Shown: one piece after another, positions 9,268 to 17,400 of the stretch | Numbering within the stretch: position 1 is the first letter of the stretch | Layout: each line of letters starts with the position of its first letter | Assembly (NCBI RefSeq): GCF_001618145.1 | Contig: NZ_KV392042.1 | Coordinates: 62,001 to 126,000, forward strand | DNA length: 64,000 nucleotides | Direction of reading: 5' to 3' | Origin: Oceanobacillus damuensis | GTDB taxonomy: Bacteria > Bacillota > Bacilli > Bacillales > Amphibacillaceae | Made by a program: the position numbers and the translations under genes | Notes under the pieces: model-generated | What the model was told of the DNA's origin: nothing | Databases searched by the model: none | What the model saw: only the letters and a program-made list of their open reading frames with translations

Positions 9268-9805
9268 ATCCCTATAGTCCGTGCAAATCTCTGCCTGCAA
9301 AAAAGATTCTCTATTCCATTAAAGTAAGTTCACAAAGATATCGGCCAGAAATAAGATCAGCGCCGTGCCCAACGTAGATGAAATTTGAAAAAATGGCATT
9401 AACTCTATTCTTTTGGCTGCTGCTAAAACAGAGACGTCTCTAGTTCCTACGATGATAATGTATTTAAGGGTAAGCGCATGAATGATGCATTAAGGCCGGT
9501 AAACGTAATTCCAATCCCAACTAATAGCGCAAATGTCCAATTCTTTACAACGAATTGATACCATGCACTTGATCCGTCCACAATCATTTTAGAAAGGATA
9601 CCGGATATTTTTAGAATTGCTAATAAGATACTCATCAATGCAAAGGGATGAAGAGGAATGAATTCTCCCAACTGGAAATGAAACTATTACATAAACCGGC
9701 TGCATATATACAAGAAACAATGAATATAGCAGAAACAGGAAAAGATAAAAGAGTAAAATAAAAGACTGGCCGAACATGTATCGCAGACCATAGGTGGAAG
9801 AAAAA
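9268..9805. pseudogene. Relic of duplicated permease/dehydrogenase locus
   Basis: Bases 9268-9670 closely match 26966-27480, the 3' end of the leftward 2-hydroxycarboxylate permease gene, with about 120 bases missing at 9445. The match then switches without a gap to 29448-29575: from about 9672 the sequence matches the 3' end of the rightward dehydrogenase gene (..AAYIQETMNIAETGKDK) and its downstream bases. The two 3' ends of a divergent pair are thus fused, with both 5' halves and the promoter region lost. Stops and indels leave no usable frame except a short permease-like piece (9447-9671, minus). Confidence 0.85.
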
Positions 9806-9809
9806 AAGG

Positions 9810-9853
9810 CACAGACCCCCACCATGTATTAGTGAGGGAGGGACTGACCCCCA
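9810..9853. repeat. Dispersed repeat, variant copy
   Basis: CACAGACCCCCACCATG, then TATTAGTGAGGGAGGGACTG and ACCCCC: a variant of the CAGTCCCCCACCACG family. Confidence 0.6.
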
Positions 9854-9890
9854 TAAATATGGGGCTTCAAGAGTGCAGGAGCTTCGTGAT

Positions 9891-9934
9891 GACCAAAACA
9901 GACCAGTGGGCTTGGCCGCTGGTCTGTTTTGGTC
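9891..9934. repeat. Long perfect hairpin before yvrJ
   Basis: GACCAAAACAGACCAG (9891-9906) and CTGGTCTGTTTTGGTC (9919-9934) are exact complements; inner bases extend the stem with one G-U pair. It ends just before the yvrJ ribosome-binding site and has no T-run, so it is more likely a processing or translation-control hairpin, or a mobile repeat, than a terminator. Confidence 0.7.
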
Positions 9935-9947
9935 AGGGGGAGTACAC

Positions 9948-10082
9948 ATGGAGACCTGGATATTATTCTTTACAGAAGTCGGCTTCCCAATCGCGGCAAC
10001 ATTTTACCTGCTTCATCGCGTAGAGGGAAAGCTGAACCAATTGATTGAATTAATTCAAGCGTTGCCAGAGAGAATGAAATAG
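9948..10082 (+). CDS. YvrJ family small membrane protein
   Basis: A 44-residue protein of the YvrJ family. The sequence METWILFFTEVGFPIAATFY leads into LLHRVEGKLNQLIELIQALP, with the family's VGFP motif, a single membrane helix and an amphipathic tail ending ALPERMK. The ATG is preceded by AGGGGGAG, and the full family length supports this start; a frame opening upstream at 9873 would read through the hairpin. Function is unknown: in Bacillus the namesake lies near the sigma-O/RsoA genes, but none is nearby here. Confidence 0.78.
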   Translation: METWILFFTEVGFPIAATFYLLHRVEGKLNQLIELIQALPERMK

Positions 10083-10464
10083 AACCGAGTCGTGCAGTGG
10101 TAAGCTATTAACGATTATCATACCTGATATAATTATTCATATATTAAATAAGAAGATATATCCTATAGCGAAATAGAAATGTGAAGGATAAAACGGAATT
10201 TATATTTTTTATAGTTTTATCCTTTTTATATCCTCATCACTATTTTTAATCAGTAACCTAAATAAAGACATAAGAAAATACCTACCTGTATCTTGGAACA
10301 GGTTCCGGATAAAGAATCAGTCCCCTACCACGTTAAAGCGATATGTTGGACTAATCCTATATCCTGACCCTCTATACATTCATTTAGGGTTTTTATTGTA
10401 AGAGAGTATAGATAATTAAAGAATTTTTTATTTTAGCAACTTATGCAGCAAGGAGAAACCATCT
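10083..10464. other. Intergenic region with repeat copy
   Basis: No gene. AT-rich, with the CACGTTAAAG-type repeat at 10318-10372 and a short AT-rich leader before the AraC gene. Confidence 0.5.
10318..10372. repeat. Dispersed repeat, CACGTTAAAG subtype
   Basis: CAGTCCCCTACCACGTTAAA, then GCGATATGTTGGAC and a decayed right arm ending CCTGACCCTC. Confidence 0.7.
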
Positions 10465-11193
10465 ATGGAATCGAATAGCAACTCCATGAATCAAAGAATT
10501 GAAAATGATCATCAATCTAGGGAAGCTCTTCTTCAAGCAATCCTAACTTGCGATACAAAGAAAATGGACTACTATAAGCAGGAATTAGTGAAGATCTTAA
10601 AAGAGGATACGTTAAATATTTTTAAACGCGTACCTGGGAACATGCTTCGTTCCTATAAGAATTTCCTGCTGTCACATAATACCCTTTATAGTTATAGTGC
10701 TGAAAAAGGGGGGCTCAGCGCTGCGAAGTCTCACTTTATTTCGGAAAAATATGCCATTATGATCGAACATACCGACCAAATCCATAAACTCGATACGATT
10801 CATCTGAACATGATTGATGAATATGGAGACCCCTCTATTCGTTACGATAAAATAACGAATCCAAGTATTGCGGATAAAGCGATTCATTATATTGAGACAA
10901 ACTTTGCTGAAGAGTTTGTGATAGAAGAGATGGCTCATGATTTACACGTCCACCCATCCCATCTCATGCGTTCGTTTAAGAAAGAGAAGGGGACTACCAT
11001 TAGCCATTGGCGTAATCAAAAGCGGATTAAAGAAGCAAAGGAACTCCTTATTCACTCAAATCTTTCGATAACAGATATTGCCATCATGGTTGGATTTAAT
11101 AATTCTCAGTATTTTTCTAAAATATTTAAGAAAGAGGAAGGAGTCACGCCTAAAGCCTTCAGGGAAGCACATTTAAACAGAATTAAAGAATAG
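10465..11193 (+). CDS. AraC-family transcriptional regulator
   Basis: A 242-residue one-component regulator. The C-terminal 100 residues carry the AraC double helix-turn-helix: ATNFAEEFVIEEMAHDLHVHPSHLMRSF-type first unit, then SNLSITDIAIMVGFNNSQYF followed by SKIFKKEEGVTPKAFRE. The N-terminal 120 residues have no cupin-like pattern and resemble the helical sensor halves of other Bacillaceae AraC proteins. AAGGAGA stands before the ATG. It lies 210 bases upstream of a GPH sugar symporter and a creatininase-fold enzyme in the same direction and probably controls them. Confidence 0.87.
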   Translation: MESNSNSMNQRIENDHQSREALLQAILTCDTKKMDYYKQELVKILKEDTLNIFKRVPGNMLRSYKNFLLSHNTLYSYSAEKGGLSAAKSHFISEKYAIMIEHTDQIHKLDTIHLNMIDEYGDPSIRYDKITNPSIADKAIHYIETNFAEEFVIEEMAHDLHVHPSHLMRSFKKEKGTTISHWRNQKRIKEAKELLIHSNLSITDIAIMVGFNNSQYFSKIFKKEEGVTPKAFREAHLNRIKE

Positions 11194-11287
11194 TTTGTTT
11201 TGTTTCCAGTATCCCTCCTAACTCATATATGCAATTTTAGTATAAAAACAGGAAATTTTAGATTAAAAATATTGTAAGCATTTACAT

Positions 11288-11320
11288 TATAATTAGTCAT
11301 ATAACATTAAAACGCTTTCA
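11288..11320 (+). promoter_or_regulatory. -10 element and cre-like site upstream of GPH symporter
   Basis: TATAAT at 11288-11293 is followed 13 bases later by TTAAAACGCTTTCA (11307-11320), which matches the cre consensus TGWAANCGNTNWCA at all but the second base. A cre just downstream of a -10 would let CcpA repress this operon on preferred sugars. No good -35 was found. Confidence 0.55.
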
Positions 11321-11402
11321 TATTTCTGACAAGTTATTTTGTTTACAAAACAAAGTAACAAACATGCATAGATAGAAAGAAGTATTAACAGGAGGGGTTA
11401 AG

Positions 11403-12776
11403 ATGAAACAGAGAAAGTTTGGTGTGCGAGACCAGGTTGGCTATGCTTTAGGAGATATTGGGGGTAGCTTTATTAATTTATATATAGGAGGTTTCTTTCT
11501 ATTATTTACAACCTCTGTATTAGGGGTAAGCCCTTACTTTATGGGGACATTATTTTTAGTTTCCAGGGTATTTGACGCGTTTACCGATGTTATTATGGGA
11601 TCCATTCCAGACCGCTTTAAAATCGGGAAAAGTGGGGACAAGTTCTTACCATATATTAATATATCCAAATGGTTCTTAGCGGCTTCTGTATTGTTAGCGT
11701 TTGCTGATGTATCAAGTTGGGGTTCAGCGGCGACGCATGTGTGGGTAGTATTTGTTTACTTATTTTACGGCATTGCTTATACCGCTGATTCAATTCCTTA
11801 TGGATCACTTGCAGCGGTTATTACGCAAGATCCAATTGAACGTACAAAGTTATCGCGTGCACGTGCGGTTGGTGGGATGATTGTCGGGATTGGGGCCCTT
11901 TCTTTCGTTCCAATGTTTATCTATGATAGTAATGGAGCAATTATCCCAGATGCATTCTTCATTATCTCGATTGTCTTTGCAATTTGTTCATTGCTTGCGT
12001 ACACAGGTCTGGTGAAGCTTTCAACGGAACGTGTGAGAGATGACAATCCAGCTGGTAAGAAAATAGACTATAAATTTAAAGATGCTTTAACAGCAGCACT
12101 GAAAAACAGACAATTAATCGGGATGATGGTAGCTTCTGTTGGTTCGTTAATTGTTATCAATGGGGTAACCCAATTAGCTCCGATCGTATTTGCTGAGTAC
12201 TTCGGTAGTCCAAGTGCCTTTGCAATTAACTCGTTTGTACAAATAGGGTTTATATTAATCTTATTCCTTATCATACCAAAATTAGTAAAATCATTTGGAA
12301 AGCGTAATCTAGTGATTGTAACATCTGTATTTAGTATCATTTCAATGGTATTCCTCACCTTAGTTCCAATTGAGAACGTTTACCTTTATATTGCAGTTTA
12401 TAATACCGGTATGATAGCGAACAGTGTCTTTGTTGTGATTGTATGGGCACTTGTCGCAGATGCATTGGATTATACAGAGTTGCAAACTGGAAAACGATAC
12501 GATGGAACGCTTTATTCGATTTATTCCTTCTCCCGCAAAGTTGGTATGGGGGTTGGATCTGCATTAGGTAGTTATTCCCTTGGTTGGGTAGGATATGGTT
12601 CTGAATCTGCTTCACAATCACAACAAGTGGCAGAAGGAGTCCTTCGTATGTATAATGGCTTACCAATTATTGCGTTTGCATTAATGTTGATTGGTTTATT
12701 GTTCATCTTTAGTTTAAACAGTCAGAAGACAAATGCAATGTATGAAGAACTAGAATTGAGAAGGAAATCATCATAA
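11403..12776 (+). CDS. GPH-family sugar:cation symporter
   Basis: A 457-residue, 12-helix carrier of the glycoside-pentoside-hexuronide:cation symporter family (MelB, XynP, UidB type). Family signatures are the start FGVRDQVGYALGDIGGSF, the cation-site segment SRVFDAFTDVIMGSIPDR after helix 2, SIPYGSLAAVITQDPIERT, and the C-terminal YDGTLYSIYSFSRKVGMGVG. AGGAGGGG precedes the ATG. It lies 64 bases upstream of a creatininase-fold hydrolase with which it probably forms an operon. The substrate is likely a sugar, sugar acid or lactone; it cannot be fixed from sequence. A second family member lies at 23744-25159. Confidence 0.9.
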   Translation: MKQRKFGVRDQVGYALGDIGGSFINLYIGGFFLLFTTSVLGVSPYFMGTLFLVSRVFDAFTDVIMGSIPDRFKIGKSGDKFLPYINISKWFLAASVLLAFADVSSWGSAATHVWVVFVYLFYGIAYTADSIPYGSLAAVITQDPIERTKLSRARAVGGMIVGIGALSFVPMFIYDSNGAIIPDAFFIISIVFAICSLLAYTGLVKLSTERVRDDNPAGKKIDYKFKDALTAALKNRQLIGMMVASVGSLIVINGVTQLAPIVFAEYFGSPSAFAINSFVQIGFILILFLIIPKLVKSFGKRNLVIVTSVFSIISMVFLTLVPIENVYLYIAVYNTGMIANSVFVVIVWALVADALDYTELQTGKRYDGTLYSIYSFSRKVGMGVGSALGSYSLGWVGYGSESASQSQQVAEGVLRMYNGLPIIAFALMLIGLLFIFSLNSQKTNAMYEELELRRKSS

Positions 12777-12840
12777 TTCATTTACTAGAGAGGAATACTG
12801 TTAGGATTCCTCTATCATCAAATAGATAGGAGAGAGAAAC

Positions 12841-13692
12841 ATGCGCACAAGATTTTTATCGAAACTAACAAATGGGGAAGTAGAAGAGTATCTGGATAGA
12901 AATGATCTTATCTTTGTACCAGTCGGTGTAACAGAAACACATGGCGCATTGCCATTAGATTCAGAAACGGTTTTGGCAGAAGCGTTTGCCTTGAAAATGG
13001 CGGAGGCTGCGGATGGACTGGTTCTGCATAATCTCCCATATTTCTTTGCGGGAGCAACACCTACTGGACGTGGGACCGTACAAATGACAACAAAAGACGG
13101 TGCAGCATACTTAGATCGGATTGCACAGTCATTATTGAATCAAGGGTTCAGAAGGCAAGTGTATGTTACGTTACATGGGCCTGCATATTTAACAGTCGGT
13201 CCAATGATCCGCGACTTTTTCGACCGTACCAAAGCACCTGCTCTTTATATGGACTTAATGGTGACAATCGGTACGGTAAAAGATTTATCGTTTAACTTCT
13301 TTGAGAAGTTCAATGATATGGCAATCGGCGCATATGATATTTTAGGTAGATTGGAAGATGTTCCACTTAATGTACCTGAATCCAATTCTGTTAGCTATGA
13401 TGTGGAAAAAGTAATGAAAGCAAATGCGGACAATCCAGCATCGCCCCTTGGAAAATATGCATTGCAATCTGGTGCGGTTGGCTATTATTTTGACCAAGCT
13501 TCCGATCACTTATATACACCACTACTGAAAACGCCAGATGAACGTAAAACCCATGCCAACTCTGGTGTTGCGGCGATCAATGAGATTGTCGAAGGGTTAG
13601 ATATGCCTACGGTTGTGAAACAGTTGAGGGAAGTAGATGAATATACGCAAAATGTAAGTATGAAAAGATATGGGGACTGGCTTCCAAGATAA
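12841..13692 (+). CDS. Creatininase-family amidohydrolase/lactonase
   Basis: A 283-residue protein of the creatininase fold, which includes creatinine amidohydrolase, the inositol-pathway 3-dehydro-scyllo-inosose hydrolase IolN and the mycofactocin protein MftE. The N-terminal metal motif is PVGVTETHGALPLDSE: E-x-H and the Asp are present, but the loop is one residue shorter than the usual EQHGPHLPLD form. The second site reads VTLHGPAYL where family members usually have NGH-x-E-N, so His is kept but Asn and Glu are not. Pairing with a GPH symporter suggests action on an oxidised sugar or sugar lactone rather than creatinine. AGGAGAGA precedes the ATG. Confidence 0.82.
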   Translation: MRTRFLSKLTNGEVEEYLDRNDLIFVPVGVTETHGALPLDSETVLAEAFALKMAEAADGLVLHNLPYFFAGATPTGRGTVQMTTKDGAAYLDRIAQSLLNQGFRRQVYVTLHGPAYLTVGPMIRDFFDRTKAPALYMDLMVTIGTVKDLSFNFFEKFNDMAIGAYDILGRLEDVPLNVPESNSVSYDVEKVMKANADNPASPLGKYALQSGAVGYYFDQASDHLYTPLLKTPDERKTHANSGVAAINEIVEGLDMPTVVKQLREVDEYTQNVSMKRYGDWLPR

Positions 13693-14167
13693 CGCTTAAG
13701 GGACGGTAAATAATACCGTTCCTTTTACTATGTGCGTCAGGCATAGCGACTATCTTGGTGGTGAATGTCCAATTTATAGTGCTTCGCTACCATGAATGCA
13801 CGTAAGATAAACTAGGGGAACGTTTCTGTCTCCATTAATTTTTAAGCACGATCAATCTGAGACAATGAATCTAGTTCTATCCCTTAAAGGTCAGTCCATG
13901 TATTAGCGACATTTATGGAAAAGTGGAACAGATACAAGATAATGGAATTCATGATTCAATTAATGACATAGGTGATAAAGTAGATAATATATCATTCAAA
14001 TTAGACTTAATGGATTAACAGGAAATATATTGATATTCGTCAATGTTGACTGTTGGTAAAAGTATAAACCTATAATCCGCAAAAAGAAATTTATTTATTC
14101 AATCAACTGGAAAATAATCTATATTTATTGTATCATCGCATTTATATTAAATTAGGAAGTGAATACT
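13693..14167. other. Intergenic region with a coiled-coil-like reading frame
   Basis: No complete gene. Between about 13881 and 14019 a frame without a start codon reads ..SDIYGKVEQIQDNGIHDSIN and continues DIGDKVDNISFKLD to a TAA. The heptad-like pattern suggests the tail of a small coiled-coil protein, probably a relic. AT-rich promoter sequence follows. Confidence 0.45.
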
Positions 14168-14395
14168 TTGGCTGAAATAAAATACGACATAATCGAAAAC
14201 CTCGCAGTATTGTCAGAGGGTAATAAGGGATGGAAAAAAGAACTAAATCTAATAAGTTGGAATGAAAGGGAGCCAAAATACGATATACGTGACTGGTCAG
14301 AAGATCACAAAAAGATGGGAAAAGGAATTACTTTTTCACTTTCTGAGCTCCAAAAGTTAAAAGAGTACTTAAACAATATGCCAGAATTAGAATAA
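14168..14395 (+). CDS. YdbC/PC4-like single-stranded nucleic-acid-binding protein
   Basis: A 75-residue protein of the YdbC family, bacterial homologues of transcription cofactor PC4 that bind single-stranded DNA and RNA as dimers. The family pattern is complete: LAEIKYDIIENLAVLSEGNK, then GWKKELNLISWNEREPKYDI and RDWSEDHKKMGKGITFS. I prefer TTG 14168, which gives the usual (M)AEIKY start at good distance from AGGAAGTGA; GTG 14159 overlaps that ribosome-binding site. It converges with the helicase-nuclease gene. A link to DNA metabolism or defence is possible but unproven. Confidence 0.86.
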   Translation: MAEIKYDIIENLAVLSEGNKGWKKELNLISWNEREPKYDIRDWSEDHKKMGKGITFSLSELQKLKEYLNNMPELE

Positions 14396-14399
14396 AAAA

Positions 14400-14425
14400 A
14401 GGAGCCCGTTTACTTAAAGGCTCCT
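14400..14425 (-). terminator. Terminator of the helicase-nuclease gene
   Basis: AGGAGCC (14400-14406) pairs with GGCTCCT (14419-14425). Seven A residues on the left give a T-run on the minus strand, directly beyond the helicase stop. It may also slow the converging ydbC transcript. Confidence 0.8.
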
Positions 14426-14430
14426 ATATT

Positions 14431-17400
14431 CTATTTCCTTTTTTCACGCTTCATTTTTGCAAACCATGCTGGTTTATAATTCGTTAAGCTGTGTCCCTTT
14501 TCCAGGTATCGGAAAATAGTATTCGTTCGTTTAAAGTCTTCTATAATTGGAAGTAACTCTTCGCCACCTATTAACCAAACAGTTTCGGAAATATAGCGAT
14601 TATCGATTATTTGATAGCCAGCATTTTTTAGCTCTTTTAACATTTGAGAAGGTGTCTTTTGAATCTGATTGTCTTCATTTGTTGCATTTTTCTTCTTATC
14701 TAATTCAGTGTTCACTATTGGTTGGTTATCATTTACTTTGGTTTCTAAGGTCATACTCCATACCGGTAAGCCGTCCGAAATAGGGAAACCTTTTTCATGA
14801 AAAGTAAATGAATTATTTCTTGGCGCAATGTTTTCAAGCTCTTTTCTTAAGACTTCAGTACCTGCAACATATATTGTGTTTGATGGAGGATTATCTTGTA
14901 ATACTTCAAATCCCTTTTTTCTTAATAACACTATATATTTTTCGTGTTTTGGATTTAGAGTATTCTCGTTCCTATTAATATCTTCATTCAATCCTTCATC
15001 TTCCTGATGAATTAAAGGTTGCTCGTCTTCGTTATGTTCTTTTTTATTTTTAATGGAAACCATTTCTTCAAAGTTAACTAAATTGGAATCATCTTCTGTA
15101 TTTCTGCTAGGTACCTCTATTTGATTGTAATTGTCTTTTTCTGATGTAGTTACTTCTGTGGTAGCGGCAAGTTCATCAAGTATATTGTCTTCACTTTCTG
15201 CTTCTTTCCATTCTAAAAATGGCTTAATTCCCATCTCTTCAAGTGTTTCCCATAAACTTTCAAGTGACTTTACAGGATTATTATAGTAGGTACTTCCAAG
15301 AATTCTCCAGAAAGTCCATCCTGCACGTTGTAGCACACGCTCTCTTAGAAAATCTCGCTCACGATCTTCAGGTGAAGTATGCCAATAATCACCATCGCAT
15401 TCTACAGCTAGTTTCGTTTTCTCGCCCATTACAACTAAATCAATAAAATATCCAGCAACATTATATTGAGGGATTACACGAAATCCTTTAGAAGTAATAC
15501 TATCAAATACACGGCGTTCAAAATCACTTTCGCATTTTGATCGGTTTGATTCTGTTTCTTCTTTTAATGGGTCCATCACGTATGAAAGAAGTTGATAACG
15601 CATGCAATCTCTATTGCTTATATCGTTCACAGTAATAGAATGCATTAACCATAATTGATCTTTAGCACGGCTGACAGAAACATTAAATCTTTGACGAGCT
15701 TTTTCATCAGCTAATGATGTAATACGAGTAGCCCCTTTTGCCGCAACCATTGTCAGGAAAATAACGTCACGTTCATCACCTTGGAAACTGTAAGCATCAC
15801 CGCAAATAATTTTTCGTTCTTCAATTAGCTCAGCGCCAATCTCATTGAGTAGCTTTGTTTGAATAAGAGTGGCTTGTCCAGAACCGAGTAATGAAATCAC
15901 ACCAATTGTTTTACCATCGTACTTCGGATTATTAATACAATTTTTAATCTCTTGGACGATTGCATCTGCTTCAACTTCATTTGTAGCATTTTGTGATGAA
16001 CCGACACGTACACCATGTGGTAAATAAACAGATTTAATTGGTTCTAATCGGTTTGATGGATATTGTCTTAACGGGACAAGTGGTTTGTCCTGATATGAAA
16101 TTCGATTAGAAAACCCTATTATCTCTGGCATACATCTAAAATGTTCTCGTAAAGTAATGGTATCTTTAAACATGATGTAACAAATGTCAAAGAACGAATT
16201 TTTTAAGTTTAGGTCTGAACCAAATGGGAAATTGATATCTTTAAAATATTTGCGTTGTAGTTTAGTGACATCGTCATCATTAACCCCTATGATTGTAGGA
16301 CTAATTTGTTTGTCATCTCCGACAATAATCATTTTTTTCGCAATATACTTTAGTAAAAGCGCGTCATGCCAAGATTGACTTGCTTCGTCAATAATAACAA
16401 CATCAAAAAGGTTAGGCTTAATCTCAAAATGATCAAATACCTGGCTTAGAGGCATTATCCATGCTGGAATAGCATCAATGCAATACTCCATATGTTTTTG
16501 GGCTTCTGCTCGGTATTTTGCTGCATTTTTACCTGTTCCTTTTCCAATATTCCCTACTGATTTTACCCAAGCTTTCAAGTGCTTATTTTGAGAAACAGTC
16601 ATGGATTGGAGCATATTAATCCAGGCTTTCGTTGTTCCCGTTTCAGTAATTGTCTCACTTATTTCCTTATCTATATCATCAAATTTCTCAGAAACTTCAC
16701 TTTCACTTCTAGAAGAGAATTCGTCAATCCAATTTTTGGCTTGTTTCCATTCAAAAGCCTTCTGCCAAACTAGCAGCCGATTTTCCCATACAGGATCATC
16801 ATATGTCTTTTCTAACGTTTCTCCTAAAGAATGAGATTCTTTCTTTAAATGCGTTATTATATCATTTAATGTGTTATCCCGTTTCATTACCTCTTGATAA
16901 TGCTTATATAAACTAATATTTTTCTGGGTACTTTCAACTTCAAGAGAAGCTATATCATCGATTAAATCTTTATATAATGGATGTGTTTCTTCTGATATTA
17001 GTCGAATTAATTCTTGTTTAGCACTCTCAAGGTAATCCCTGTTATTTCGAATTCCAACCTCTATTTCATAAATAGTTATATTATCAAGGATTTTTGAAAC
17101 CTTTTCTTCATTAAATGAATCTCTTGCTAAGAACGTAAACTTACTAAGAACAGCTTCTCTCCACTCGTTAACTTTCTGTGCTTTAGAAAGCTGATCAATG
17201 GCATTTTCGTATTCACTCAATAAAAATAAAGCGTTAGGTAATTCATCGTTAAGGAACCTTGGTACTAATAATTCTTTAATTTGTTCCTTAGCATGTCTTA
17301 ATTGAGCGTATGAATAGAGTATCTCTACCTGCTTATTGTTTTTTATTGTTGAGCCATTATATTTAACTTGCTCTAATTGGGTTTTATATTCACGAACAAT

